Part shown: one piece after another, positions 1 to 12,902 of the stretch | Layout: each line of letters begins with the position of its first letter | Position numbering within the stretch: position 1 is the stretch's first letter | Assembly (NCBI GenBank): GCA_018894105.1 | Contig: CM032121.1 | Coordinates: forward strand, 36,612,230-36,676,229 | DNA length: 64,000 nucleotides | Source of the DNA: Jacaranda mimosifolia | Lineage: Eukaryota; Streptophyta; Magnoliopsida; Lamiales; Bignoniaceae | Reading direction: 5' to 3' | Made by a program: the position numbers and the translations under genes | The notes under the pieces: generated by a model | Database searches by the model: none | Told to the model about the DNA's origin: nothing | What the model saw: the letters and a program-made list of their open reading frames with translations, nothing else

Positions 1-30
1 ACAACCCATGTTTTTATTGACTTTCTTCAA

Positions 31-63
<33 letters not shown>
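31..63. repeat. compound (TG)n(TA)n microsatellite
   Basis: About 16 bases of alternating TG run directly into about 17 bases of alternating TA. This is an ordinary plant dinucleotide repeat. The rest of 64-900 is AT-rich and shows no open frame or element I can support. Confidence 0.9.
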
Positions 64-933
64 GAATGCATAAATAGAAAAGAACAAATTCTATTATTAA
101 AGTTTCCAAACATTTTGAAAGCATAGAGCAATCTAATTTAAAATTGCATTTGGTTTGGCAACTTAATTACCATAAATTTTTTTGGGTAATTCAAACATAA
201 TAATCAACATTTTGTAAGTAGATGTTACTAAGATATCCATAGACTGAGCCCATTAAATCCACTAAGCCTAATAACTATTAGATTCGAATTTTCAAGAAAC
301 TTTAATATGTATGTATGTATAAATTAAAAGAATAAAATTCGATAAAATCTAAATGGGAATAATAATCATTCAAGGTCACATAAATAACTTATTACCATGG
401 ACTAGATAATAGGAAAATATTTTTATTTTTTTGGCTCATCTAAATATTTCATATTCTTTATTTATTTTGAGAACGTCTAAATTAATTCAAAGTAAAATTT
501 TTAGTATGGCATCTAATTTTTAGAACTTGAATTAGTCAAATTATTTATGTCAAAAGATGAAATATCATTTGAAATTAAGTTAAAGCATCCACCTAAATCA
601 GATCTGTTGAAAAAGTCTGCTTTAATTATAAAATCTAATCCATCCAACTATAATTATATCTTCACAAATTTAACTTTGCTAAAAAATAATTAGTGCAAGA
701 GTCAATTTTACCAAAGCCAATTTTCTTGAAATTAATTTTTCAAAAATTGGTACAACCTCACTAACAAGACTAAACAACCGTTAATGGCGTACGTAATTAT
801 CATTATTACCAACTAAAAATGGCGGCGGGAAGTAAAAACCACATGAAAAGCATTTAATAAACAAAAATTCCACGCCTTTTTTCTTTTTTTACTATCAAAT
901 AATTCCGAAAAAGTAAACCTAAAAGCACCGCCC

Positions 934-1002
934 ACGCGTTTGCCTCTACGCGTGACACCACGCCACCCCCTTTTCATCACCCCTATCAATACGCTGGCGC
1001 GT
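934..1002. promoter_or_regulatory. CGCG-box cluster upstream of the first gene
   Basis: Two ACGCGT hexamers lie at 934-939 and 948-953, and a GCGCGT lies at 997-1002, inside a short GC-rich island in otherwise AT-rich DNA. ACGCGT matches the CGCG core bound by plant CAMTA calmodulin-binding transcription factors, and ACGCGTG also resembles the CE3 coupling element of ABA-responsive promoters. The cluster is roughly 250-300 bp upstream of the GA-rich segment that looks like the start of the transcribed leader. Regulatory use is inferred from motif content and position only. Confidence 0.4.
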
Positions 1003-1254
1003 AAGCACTACCTTCAATCCCAACCGTCGGATCAAAGTGAAATATCTCGACCAATGGTTGATACGTCACTTCAATCGTACACACAATAACACGCCGACGT
1101 CTCTCAGGTCCGGAGATCCAAGGCCTCAGTCCCGACGTGAGGGTCGGACCGAACCTAATGGCATTTTTTCTTTTTTTTTTAAAAAATTTTCTGAAAAGAG
1201 TTTCTGTTTTTTCGATGGCTTAATTATCGGAGTGCTTGTCTGAAAAAACAAAAT

Positions 1255-2390
1255 ACCAACCTTCTCACTGTTTAGAGAGAGAAAGATAGCAGTGGCAGTA
1301 AACAGAGCAGTAGGGGACTTATACGTACATAGTTATATGCGTATATGTAGAGAGAGAAAGTAGAAGCAAATTTGATGAGAGTTCAAGCTGAAGCAAATTG
1401 TACTGTTTGATCTCCATTTCAAGAATTGCTTCACATTTCAAAGTAAGTTCAAGGAAATATTTAGAGGCGGAAATATAAGTACAGTTTTAGCTACTCTCAA
1501 TTATTTAACTCAGATCACAGTCTGAACACTTAAAGTTTGAAACCTTTGTTCGTTTTCTTGCTTGTATGTTGCTCAAGGTTGAAATTTTCTTCAGCTTTCT
1601 GGAATGTTTTGAGTTGTACTATCAGTAATTTGAGCTGGGATTGTCTATATTTTGCTCTTAATTTGTTTGAAATGGAGTTGGAGTTGATTCTGTTGAGGGT
1701 TTTGTTTGTGGTTTTTGAGGAATTTGTGCGGAGTTTTGTGACATGCAAGAGCCTTTTAGGTTTTTCTTTTTGGTTGATGGGATTTTTGGATTGTGCCCTA
1801 AATTCTAGGTTGTGCATGGTTAATTCTGTGGCTGAAACTGGTTTTGAGAGAAAATTGAAGCTAAATTTAGTTGGAGTTTGCTGGGGGCAATGGTGGTTGG
1901 TTTTTTCTATGGCCTTAATTTGGTAGTAATTTGTTATTAACTGTTATTTTAGTTAATTAGTTTACAGATAACTGCATTTTGACTACTTCAATTTGACCAT
2001 TTAGGACTCAGTATCTTGTTTTGTGTATGTTTTAATGCTCATGCTTTATTTTCTGATGCAATTCTCTTGTTATGTCAATTTGTTGTTTTTCATGACAGAG
2101 ATTTTCCCTCTTTTGGGGAGAGTATTACATGGTATAGTTGTCTGAGGAACTAAGTTGTTCAACAGACTCGGCATGGTATGATTAAAATTGAACTTTCGAA
2201 GGATATTTATGGTTGGATGACATCTGGACTATACCCTTTCTAGTCAACAATTCTTTGTAGGTTGTCAATTGCCGGCAGCCTCTGATTGTCTTGGGATATT
2301 ATCTTTTGAGTGCAGTAACTTCTTAAGGGCCAAGAACCTTCGTGTGGATAACCTCATTCGAGTCAGCTGTTGAAGCTTATTGATGTAGTG
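1255..2390 (+). other. 5' leader of the first gene, with a probable intron and three small uORFs
   Basis: A GA-rich segment near 1270-1380 looks like a plant 5' untranslated exon. A consensus donor (GTAAGT) begins at 1443 and a pyrimidine-rich acceptor ends at 2098, giving a likely leader intron of about 656 bp. The second leader exon holds three upstream ORFs. Two are Met-Val-stop mini-ORFs at 2129-2137 and 2173-2181. The third, at 2178-2243, encodes 21 residues and overlaps the second. An in-frame stop at 2349-2351 precedes the main ORF. Transcript ends are not known. The main protein could gain an N-terminal exon if another splice form exists. Confidence 0.5.
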
Positions 2391-5300
2391 ATGTTGCAGC
2401 GCCAGATTATGTATAAACAGCTTCAGGAACTGCAGCGGAGGCAGCAGCTCCAGGAATTGGCTGATGCCAGAAACCAGGATTATGTAAATCAACTGTCATC
2501 ATTAACACAATCTTCGGCGGCTCAGTTTGCCCCTACAGTTAATGGGACACCTATTCATGATTCACAAATGTTTACTGTTGGTAATATGCAAATGATGCAA
2601 CATGGTGGATCCGGTGTTTTTCAAGGGTTCCCCAATGGAGTGGTTCTTTCACAAAGTCATAATCAGTCTTTAGGTCCTATGGGCCTATCATTGCCACAGT
2701 TTGACATATCTTCATATGGTACTCCTGCTTCGAGCACTGATAAGAACTTAAATCTATATTCTCATGTCCAAGCGCCGTCTAATCATTCTGCTAATCTTTT
2801 GGCCATGAACAATAACAGCCCATTAGGAATGTCTGCCATGCATCCATCTGCCTTTCCTAGCTCATATATGAGTCAACAAGGCAATTTCTCTTCTGATCGT
2901 ATTAACATATCAGATGGATCATTGCTACCGAATCAAGTGTTTCAGAAGAAGAATTTGTTTGGGCAAGTTCCGCATCAAAGTTCAAATAGTGACCTTTTAT
3001 CTTTGAACTACTCCCAGCAAGGAATTACAATGCAGAGGAATGCATCAGTTTTAGAATCCGAAGGAAGACATGAAGGCCCTGGTTGGCATGGAATTTCTCA
3101 GGGAAAAGTATCAAAGGTTGGTATTTCCCAGCCTGCTACTTCTCTAGATCCACTGGAACAGAAGATCTTGTATAATACAGATGACAACAGCTGGGAATCA
3201 TCATTTGGCAGAAGTAGCAAAACGGTCGCAGGAGTCTTTGAGGGTACAGCAGAAGACCCGTCTTACATGGATGCATTGCCCTCCATTCAAAGTGGTAGCT
3301 GGAGTGCTCTGATGCAGTCCGCTGTTGCAGAAACTTCTAGCAGTGATACTGCAATACAAGAAGAGTGGAGTGGATTGAGCTTCCAGAACCCAGAAGCATC
3401 AAGTGACAATCAGCCCTCAAATTTTATTAATAGTGAAAAGCCGCAAAATAATTGGGTTGATAGACACTTGCAAAATGTCTCCTCTCCAAGTTCAGAGCCC
3501 GAGCAGTCGTTTCAGAAATCAAATATGAACTATGGTTTCCCTGGTTTTCAGCAATCAGGACATCAATATCTCAAACAGAAAGATGAATTTCAGTCTGAGT
3601 CTTCCCATGCCTCAGGCCAGCACTCTCCTAGAAATGCAAGCCACTTGGTTGATTATAACTCTCAACAGAAGCATCCCACAGGAGAGAGTCAGCTAGTTCA
3701 CACATCTTTGCCTTCAGCAAATGCTTGGCCTGCTCAATATAAGGAAAGTTTGAAAAATGATCCACATCTGCCTAACATTATGTCATACACAAATGACAAA
3801 CAGCCCAGCAGTAACATTTCTGGTAATAATGCACCATAACTGTCATCCTTTATCTTTAGCATTTTGATGCTGAAAATTCATGATTCATGAGAGTGCTAAA
3901 AATTTGATTGGTGACTCTGATGAGACAAATTTAAAGGTGCAGATAGCTTATTTATGTATAGATCAAGAAGCCAATTGTTGGTTTGCTCCTTTTGTGAAAA
4001 ATTTTAAAATTAAATCATGGGAAATGATCAACTTCCCCTTGTTGTGACATTCATGCTTTCCTTATAACTTTATAAAGATATATGGTATGTACAAATCAAA
4101 GATATTGGATTGAAAGGGGAATAATAACGAGGGGTTTCACTCTTATGCAGATCATGATTTGAGAGGCACTTTATCGTTTCATGGGAGTACATCAAATTCT
4201 GTGTCTGGTGGTATTCAAAAGCCATTTGATCAGGTTTGATCTGAGAAGTATTTGTCACTGCAAGATTTCTCTATTTGTAATTCATTAAATTTGAAAAGGT
4301 TTCTGTAGAACATAATGCAATTTTATGTTTTCTATTTAAGCATATCCCCTTTATTGAGGGGCCATGGTGAAAATTGACTTTAGTAAGGCTACGATATTTC
4401 TACTTTGACACTAAGATAGTCTACACAAAAGTTAAAATACATAAACACCACATGTGTCCATTGGCAATCTTTATAAGGTGATGTTGTTTCCTTCCACACC
4501 GGAAACTCAGTTTTTGGTGATTCTATTATCCTCTTCTTACAGGCGAACCAGTTGAATATTCATAGGTATTCGGTAGAATCAGGGAAGATGGCTCCTGGAG
4601 AAAATGTTGAGCCCATGTCAGCTCTCTTAGGTGCTTCTTCTGATCTTCATGGTCAAAATGTGACTTCCCAAAGGTAGTATTTGTTCTTTGTTTGTTTTCT
4701 CTAGTTGACGTGTACATGATCTTACTTTAGTCCGCCTCTTTTCCTCTGATGTACACTTTGTGTTAATCCTTTGGAAACTCTGGTGACTTCAATTGCAGCA
4801 AAAGTATGCTTGAGCTGCTTAACAAGGATGACATATCCAATGGTCATACTCCTGGATTGCAATTGAACTCAAAAGTCTCATCTCTCAATGAATTGCCACT
4901 AACTGAAACTTCTGTTGCATCTTTTGCTAAACCATGCAATGACAGTCCTATTTCACAAGGTTTTGGCTTTAGACTGGGGCTTACTGATGCTGGGACTCCA
5001 CGGTCATACTCATTTTTCCCATCTTTGTCTGTGGTGGGTAAAACAACTATTTGTCGTGTAGCTCTTGAGCCTTAGAAGAAGGGTCCTCCGAGATGCTGAC
5101 ACCATTTTTGAAACAATTTTTGACCATATGATTATAACTATTTACATGTTGTGAATAATATGTTAACCTCTCCTACATGCAGGGGAACTCAAGTGCAGCA
5201 TCTCTTTCAAGTCATTATGTGAATGATTATAGTAGGAATCAGCATTCAGCTCCAGCACCAAGTCACATGACTGTGAAATTCCCAGCATATGGTGCTGCTT

Positions 5301-8100
5301 CCTCCCAAGTTAACTATCAATTGAAAAGCGCAAACGCTGGTGGTCCAGAATTCCCACTTTTGGACAATATAGCAGTCACTCAACCATCAGGAGCATCAGT
5401 TGTCTCGGAGCATGTCGGATTTCCGACTGGGCTACCCACTCCATGGCCAGATATTACCACTCAGAAAGATGTGTCTTCCCCAAGACCTTACAAGTCGTCC
5501 AATTTGTTTCAGTCCCCTGATTCAACTTCTAGCAGTCTAGAAACTAGCGGTGGGGCACCAAATGAGCAGCCCAACCAGAACTTTTTCAAACATGTACATA
5601 ATGTACAAGAATTTGGCACTTCAGGAAAATCAGGATATCATGAGCAGCAACTGGAGAAAGAAAGTTCCCTCCAAGAGGACTCAACCGAGATACATAATAA
5701 AACATCACTAAGCAGAAGTACTCATACACAAGAGTCTTTGAGAAAACATCAGTCAGAAGCAGATGCTGTTGCATCTAGTTCATTGATGGCTCATACATCC
5801 CAGATGACCTCTAATCAAGCAGAGCAGAAAAGTGAAGAAACATCTGCTGGTCCTGCAAGGGACATCAGAGCCTTTGGCCAGTCTTTGCATCAGAATCACC
5901 CACTGCTGCACCAGTTTCATTCTGCAAGAAATGCTGAAACTGACTATGGTAAGAGGTTGCCACTTAAGTATGATGGCATTAATTATCAGCAGGCAATCTC
6001 CAATGCAAGGGAGCTGTTGTTGAGTGGACAGAAGTCAGTAGTCAATGATAAAGCAAAAAGTGACCTGGAGGCAGTACAGCTTGGTGCATTTTCGTTTGGT
6101 GAAAATAAGGGATGGAACTTCTTGCAAAAGGCCCAAGAAGACCAGTCAGGCAAAGCTTCATCAGCAGCTAATCTTCAGAATTTCCAACAGATGGAGCTGT
6201 TCAGCCAAAATGATACCCAGAGTCATTCTGTTGGCAGCAATGAACCTCCTGATGTTGCATATCAGTCACAGATAAGTTTGCAAATGGCTCCATCCTGGTT
6301 TAAGCATTATGGAACCTTGAAGCAAGGCCTGGCGTTACCAATGTATAATCCCAAAGCTGTAACTAATGCAGCACAACCATTGTCTGGGTTAAGTATTGGG
6401 AACTTGCAGGAAAATAGTTTGATTTTGCAAGTAAATTCCACTAATGCTGGTCAAGGAAGTGGCATATGGTCATCTTCACCTGCCCCCATGATAGCAAGTA
6501 AACATTTTTCACCCCCTAGTTTGTTGCCTTCAGATGCCACTCATCAAAATTTGGCTGTTTCACAACCGAAGAAGCGTAAAATTGTTGCATTTGACATGGT
6601 ACCCTGGCATAAAGAAGTAAATTGTGAAGCACTGAGGCTTCAAAATATCAGGTTTGTCCTTGTAAAGCTATTCAAATCAGATGACATTTTCTGCTAATTT
6701 GATATCTTCTTACTTTGTGTTAATAAGCATGACTAAAGGTGGAAACTTTATTTTATGCCAAATAAATAGGAGCCTATAGCCACTAATTTTTCCTCTACCA
6801 TCAAAGTCATATTTTGACAGTGATCAATGCTATTACTGTTATTTAATTCTAACTTTGCTAAATCTGTTTTGTGTTGGCAGCATGGCTGAGTTAGAATGGG
6901 CACAAGCTTCAAATAGAAGGCAAGAAGAGGTACCTTCCAGATTTAATACAATGCTATAAACAGTTTCTATATTTTTATGAATCAAAACCCGTCATTGAGA
7001 TATCTTTGCTATTAGGCTAAAATTGAGGCTGAAATTGTTGAGGATGTGCTCCCAGTGGTTCGAGCAAAAAGACGGCTTATTTTTACGACACAGCTTATGC
7101 AGCAGGTCTTTAGACCTGCACCAGCAGTTATTCTATTTGCAGATGCCAGTTCGAATTGTGATTCTGTGGCATATTCTGCTGCCAGATTAGCATTAGGAGA
7201 TGCATGCAACCTGCCTAGTAAACTTCCATCAGACGCCAATGATGTGTAAGAATTGCTGTTAAATCTAGAAGTTCATTCCTTTTCTTTTTAATTGAAAATA
7301 ACTTTCATAATTTCATGCAAAAGATATATGATGAGCTTCCGTTTTTTGAACACCTTTTTCTTCTCTTGTTAAAATATGTCCAGGTCACCTGACAAGCTAA
7401 AGACTTCAAAGAGAACCAGTACCTTTGATTTCTCAAAAGTTGTGGAAGGGTTAATTAGTCGAGTGAAGAAGCTTGAAGATGATCTATCAAGGTAAGAATA
7501 TGTAGTTATTATTCTTGGAAACATCTAATATATTTCCTACTTAGATTAGCATAAATATGGATTAAGCCAGCAAGATTTTAAAAAGCCTATTTCTGAGACA
7601 CAAAATACGTAAGAGAATAGCAGAATTTTGATATGTCACCTTATAAAAGCCTGACATACACTAGATAAATAGTAAAGAAGTATATCTACGTGCTAACTAC
7701 AAAGGAATGGTTCTGATATTTATAGTACCGAAGATATAATATTTAGTTCTACTCCACTTGTCTTTTAGCTAAGCCCTTTTACTTTTCTTTTTTTTTTTAA
7801 TTATTATTAGTATTTTTATTTTTTAATTTTTTTGAGGAAAAATAATGATTGTGAACTTGATGATGCAGACTGGATAGAAGTTTATCACTTGTAGACATCA
7901 GAGTGGAAAGCCAGGAACTGGAGAAATTCTCTACAATCAACCGTTTCGCAAAGTTCCACATCAAGGCTCACCCAAGCACAATTGATCCGGCATCCTCTTC
8001 TGGGCCATCAACTGTGCAGAAAACCCTCCCCCAACGTTATGTAGCAGCAGTTCCAATGCCTAAGACATTACCTGAAGACATAGATTGTCTTTCCCTATGA
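2391..8100 (+). CDS. dentin sialophosphoprotein-related plant nuclear protein (9 exons)
   Basis: The spliced CDS is join(2391..3822, 4151..4233, 4543..4673, 4799..5033, 5183..6651, 6881..6929, 7016..7245, 7384..7491, 7869..8100), 3969 nt or 1322 residues. All junctions are GT-AG and the reading frame is kept throughout. The N-terminus is a Gln-rich helix (LQRQ..KQLQELQRRQQLQEL). The middle is long, low in complexity and Ser/Gln/Asn-rich. An SV40-like nuclear localisation signal PKKRK lies at about residues 1089-1093. The C-terminus is the conserved part: SMAELEWA, then a KRRLIFTTQLMQQ block, a VAYSAARLALGDAC block, and an ending of QELEKFSTINRFAKFH and PQRYVAAVPMP. From memory, this matches a plant-specific family annotated in Arabidopsis near At5g07970/At5g07980, of unknown biochemical role. 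Homologues often carry about 200 further N-terminal residues that I could not find upstream, so the start is the least certain part. ATG 2391 is the first in-frame ATG after a stop at 2349. Confidence 0.88.
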
Positions 8101-8800
8101 TAATAGATGAAATCAGGACTGTCCCTTAACTCCATCATAACTATTCTGCAGTGTGTTCTTTAATCTGCAGCTCTGTTGGTTTTTCCTGACCCATGAAAGT
8201 GGACGGGGCGAAAGTGCACCATGAGATCAATGCAAGCTAGGAGGTCAGATGATCCTCTTGACTTAAAGGATGAACCCCTTTCATTTTTGAGGTAGTATAT
8301 ATATATATATATTATATTGGTCTCTGTATATGTGCATGAAAGAGTTAGGAGGATTTAGGAGCGGGTCACTTACATTTATGGATTAATTAGACAGCCTTGT
8401 ACGGATTCATTCTAGTGTATACGATTAATCTTCTTATGTATAATACCCTTTTCTCTCCCATGGTTTTCTTCATTTGGCAGATTTGGAATCTAAGCTATCT
8501 TCAAAGAAATAGTAGCTTAAGAAGTTGACTTTTAAACTTGGTGCTGTTTGTAAGCTTTGTTCCACATATCACATGTAAATATATATATATATATATATAT
8601 ATGTCTGAAGATGCATTCTAGAAGCTTCTGCTTGCGTTTTGATGGTTTATTATATTCTGACAAGTACGAGGATGTTAACAAACACTGATTTTGTGGCCCA
8701 GAAACCTGGGAAAGGAATATTTGTCAGCAAAAGGACAAAGGGCAGTCTTTATTGTACTAGAAGGTCACAAAAAGCTTATGGACCTTGTAGTTGGACTTCT
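8101..8800 (+). other. 3' flank of the first gene; source of the duplicated junction segment
   Basis: This stretch is the probable 3' UTR and downstream DNA of the preceding gene. From about 8219 to about 8790 it recurs, with small changes, at 33595-34155 and 52485-53045 in front of UGT copies A2 and A3. It contains (TA)n tracts near 8297-8312 and 8582-8601. No coding sequence of the first gene is carried in the copies. Confidence 0.8.
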
Positions 8801-10351
8801 CTATGGTACGGAGTAAGATTTTGCCTGCCTTTTATCTCCTGACAGTTGCTATAAATATAACTAACAAAAATGCCTTTTGTCTGCCACATCAGCATCAGAA
8901 CAAGTGCAGTATCAGTGTCAGTATCTGATTCAATGATGTAAGAGGAGAAAAAAAAGATAAAGATTAAAGCTTTTGACATTCCATGCCAAGCACCTGCAGC
9001 CATCATTTTATCCACTGGAAATAAAGAAGAAAACAAAATCTTCGGTCAATTTCTGCTTGTGGGATTGGTGGGCGCTGGGGCTTTTTCAAAGAAAAGAAAG
9101 ATTTTCTTTTCTTTTCTTGGCTGACAAAAGACCCTCCAGTAGAATGTTGTCTGATTTTGTTACACACCAAACAATCAATTCTGTTTGGCCTGCTGAGAAC
9201 TGCTTCTCTGTGTCCTTTCTTTCTTCTCTTTGTGAGGTGGGACCCAAAGATTCACCTGATCCACGTGGGTTTGGGGTTTGAAATTTTAGTTTATCTGAAA
9301 TTAAGAGAGTGTGGGATTTCATGTGTTTGGGCTCACAAGAATAGGTGGTCCTATTAAAATTGTTTTTTCTCAAGCGCCAAACGTGCGAGTGTTCTTGATT
9401 TGAATGAGGAAATATGGAGTTCTATTTTTGTTTATACTTGAAAAATAACAATTATTACACAAATGCGTAGAATTTGAGGTAGAAATTAATACTTTTGGAT
9501 CAGGGCTATCCTCATTATTATTGATTTTATTGTTGTACTATAGTATTTGTCTGCACATAATGAAACTTGGTTTCAGTTTTAGCAACCTGAGGCATGGGAA
9601 TGAAAAGAAAATGGGATTTCAGGAGGTCCATGTAGAAGATGCATATAAACAATAATTGGGATATAGAATGGATGGAAGATTTGAAGTTAACTTGTGATAT
9701 TGCTATTCCATTATTACCTAAAATTAACTTCCATATCTCATAACACTGGGAAGTTGAAACTAAGACGAAACATATAAACTCAACTGAGGATGTATTTTTT
9801 CCCAAGCTCCTAAGATTCCACATAAGAATTCGATGAGTAAGTGGAGCAAAAATTTTCAGTTCACATTTATCATTTCGATTTAATATTTTTCTTGTATTTT
9901 GCATTGATGTTGCATAGAAATGGAGTAGGAATTCTCTCTGTAAATCAATAAAGAGTTGGGCTTCTGTTCTTGAAACGCTCTTACATAGAGTCATAGCTTG
10001 AATTGGAAAAAATAATAGCTTAAATGCCTTTTTGACTTTAAAAGTTGATGTTTATACTAATTAAGTTCTTAGCGAGCTTTGTCTATTTGGGCTGGAAAGT
10101 CTATTTTGAGTGAGTTTAATTTGGTGGACTCAATGGGCCATTTTTATTTAATTAATTTAGCCCGTTATTGAAGTTTTATTTTTATGTCCTTAGGATCTTA
10201 TTTAGCATATCACACATCAAAGAAGCATATGTACTAACTATATAAAGCATTTTCTTAAATCTACACTTGATGTGGATACAAAATAAAACATCAAATTAAA
10301 ATAGAAGAGAAATCCTCTTTGTTACGTATTATATCTCTTGTGTGACGACAT

Positions 10352-10396
<45 letters not shown>

Positions 10397-11014
10397 CTAT
10401 GGGCACAATGAAAGTTGGGACAACAGACTATTAATTCAGTGATAGCACACTCCTAATAATTTCATCATTATACTTGAGCTGCAGAGGCTCTTAATCACAT
10501 TTATATATTTTGAGATGCTGAGTGGTCCTTAGCCCAATCGTATAAGTCTTGCACATAAAATATGAAGTTGGGGATTTACGACTAACAAACTTTTGACGTG
10601 TGCATAAATATTTTTTTAAAGAAAATGAAAATCGATATAGTTTGAGGTACTTATCAAGCCTAAATTCAGAAATTGACATTAACATAGCGTATGGCATCAT
10701 TGTGGGCCTATCTTGGGGCTTTGATTTGAGGTCCAACAATGTCGTGTTCACATTTTTTAAGGCTTTTGTGTTGTACAGAAAACTTACAACAAATATTTAT
10801 CAAGATTGAAGTTAAAAAGCATGTGCTTAAGGTTTTAAGTACACAATAGGCCATTACTCTGGAGGCCCAAAATTGCTTTTACATATTAGCCCTTTGAGCC
10901 CTTCTCTAATTCAGCCACAGATTCCCACAGAGATCGGATTTTACCAATTTTATTGGATTCTTATTCGGCTTCTTTCCTTCTTTTGCAATTGGATCAATGG
11001 CCCAGAATCACATC
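8801..11014. other. intergenic DNA with a (GA)n microsatellite
   Basis: A perfect (GA)n tract occupies about 10353-10393. Most of 8830-10780 has no counterpart in the copied flanks in front of A2 and A3, so the segment was lost from those copies or gained here. From about 10786 the sequence is again shared with 34297 onward and 53186 onward. A 155-codon minus-strand frame at 9527-9994 has no recognisable motif and I do not support it as a gene. Confidence 0.6.
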
Positions 11015-11030
11015 ATTTGGAATGAGCATT

Positions 11031-11738
11031 TAGGGCAGTTAGTGGATTGAATTTTAATCCGAATCCGATCTGAATTTGATTTGATTTTTAAAATTTTTAT
11101 CTAATTAAAATATTCGATGGATCAGATTTGATTATAAATATTTGTAATTTGAAATAAGTGGATTGAATATGGAATTAAGCAATCCAATCCATTAAAGATC
11201 CGAATCCGAACTTTAATATTTTTTTTATTAAATTAATACTCTTATATATAATATTAATAAAGATTTTAAAATAAAATTTATATATTGCATTGACTTGATA
11301 TCTATTTTAACGTCTATATTATGCTATTAATATTAAGTCTTTAGCCTAAAAAATAAAGGAATACTGATAAAATGTCAAATATAATAATGTATAATAGTTT
11401 ATTTATACATTAATATAATGTGAAATAGGAATTTAGTATTTAAACATTTAACTTTTGGGCTAGTATATAGCAAAAAGTTATTAAAAATTCAAATATGACT
11501 TAAATTTACTTTATAAATACAATATCTTTATATAATAAAAAAGGTAAAAAAAGAAAGAAAGAAAAAATATTAAATCCGATTGATTTTTTTTATCAGATTT
11601 TGGATATCTATCGGATTCGAATATGATAATGACTAACAAAGATCTTATAGGATATTGAGTTGGATTCGGATATAGATTTTGATAATAGAATTCGAGTATG
11701 ACTAATCCCATTCAAATTCGACTCCATTGACAGCCCTA
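11031..11738. mobile_element. AT-rich MITE-like insertion, hAT-type ends
   Basis: The 708-bp segment begins TAGGGCAGTTAGTGGA and ends with the inverted counterpart (TAGGGCTGTCAATGGA when read on the other strand). That TAGGG end is common in plant hAT-derived MITEs. It is flanked by direct repeats of 16 bp with one mismatch (11015-11030 and 11739-11754), longer than the 8 bp expected for hAT. The matching flanks in front of A2 (near 34530) and A3 (near 53420) lack the element and have one copy of the flanking sequence. It therefore inserted only in the unit 1 lineage. It has no coding capacity. Confidence 0.72.
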
Positions 11739-11754
11739 ATTTGGGATGAGCATT

Positions 11755-12857
11755 TACTCCATCTTTTATGCTGGGCAAAACTTTTGGAAAATTAATTTTA
11801 TAAAAGTAGAAATTAATTCTACTTTCTTCAACTTAACTTCTAATAAACATAAATCCTATTTATGATGTTTATGCTCAACAAATACAATAAAGACATCCAT
11901 ATAAAAATTATGTAACCCCATCATAAAAAACTTTGAATATGACTAGCACAAATCTTTCGTGCTTTTTCGAGAACTTCAAGACTTCAAGTGGTAATCAACA
12001 TCGATATGGGCCAAGAGAAAGAAACTTACCAAGAAAATAAAATATCATTTTTTTTCCCACTTATTCAAACAAGACAAGATGACCCATTGCTTTCTAACTT
12101 CGGCAACAGGAAAAAAGATTATGTAGAGATTTGCAAGTTATGGTGTATACAACAAAAAGATGACAAAAATGTGGTTTTATATTCAACTACTCTCCCATTT
12201 TCATTTGGCATAGCATAATGTGAAGGATCAACAAATTAAACAAACCTACATAGTTTTAAGAGTGTGATAATGGTATAAGCCTTGTCCCAATCACTTAAAT
12301 TTAATGAGAAAATATTTTGAAATATGACAACTTTTAATTCAATTTGATTCGATCTGACTACAATTGAAGGTTGTCCTGTAATTAAATGGTTCACCCAATT
12401 TAACTGGCTAATACTTTTTGATCTCATGACTTATGTGCATATTGATGTCAATAGTGCACTATAAATACTTCTAACTACTTGCTAACCAAAGTATGTAACT
12501 TAGATTGACTTGAAATTGAGCGTTTCACCCAAATCACATATCAATGATACTTTTTGATCTCACAAAGAAAGTTTGATATATATCCACATCAATAGAGCAC
12601 TATAAAAGATAATGTTAAGACCAGTGGATAGATGTTATTGAACCAAGAAGCAAAGTAATACAAACAACACATACTAACCAAACAATTTTAAAACACTTAA
12701 TATAAAAGACAAAAGAGGCGTTACTAATTTGAAAAAGAAAAAAGAAAAAAGAAAACAAATAACAAGAGTAGATTCCTAATTTCAAAAGTAACACAAACCT
12801 CAAATAAATGACAAAAGATCCTCAATCTAACCTCCTCGTCCATGCTTCCGTGCTACC
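11755..12857 (+). other. upstream flank of UGT A1 (shared A-type 5' flank)
   Basis: This AT-rich flank is homologous to 34550-35764 and 53440-54653, upstream of A2 and A3. It lacks a block of about 100 bp that both other copies carry just after the GATAATGTTAAGACC match (35434-35535 in A2). I saw no gene here. Confidence 0.75.
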
Positions 12858-12865
12858 TATAAAAG
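12858..12865 (+). promoter_or_regulatory. TATA box candidate for UGT A1
   Basis: TATAAAAG lies 38 bp before the ATG and is conserved at the same place in A2 (35765) and A3 (54654). If used, the 5' UTR would be only about 10-15 nt. Confidence 0.55.
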
Positions 12866-12902
12866 AGTGGTGAAAACTTTCAAGTTTGAGTGCAAGAAAA
12901 CA

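Noticed and set aside
1037..1243. 68-codon frame upstream of the first gene
   Set aside because: It has no ATG at its start, lies in the promoter region, is low in complexity at the end, and has no family resemblance.
1537..1926. 129-codon hydrophobic frame before the first gene
   Set aside because: It lies inside the predicted 5' leader intron, is T-rich (which makes Leu/Phe/Val-rich frames by chance), and is mirrored by an equally open minus-strand frame.
9527..9994. 155-codon minus-strand frame
   Set aside because: It has no recognisable domain, AT-rich intergenic composition, no promoter context, and is absent from the copied flanks before A2 and A3.
12867..12902. N-terminal extension of A1 (and the same extension in A2 and A3)
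   Set aside because: The extension would start at GTG, while the ATG at 12903 gives the MGxPH N-terminus typical of UGT83A.
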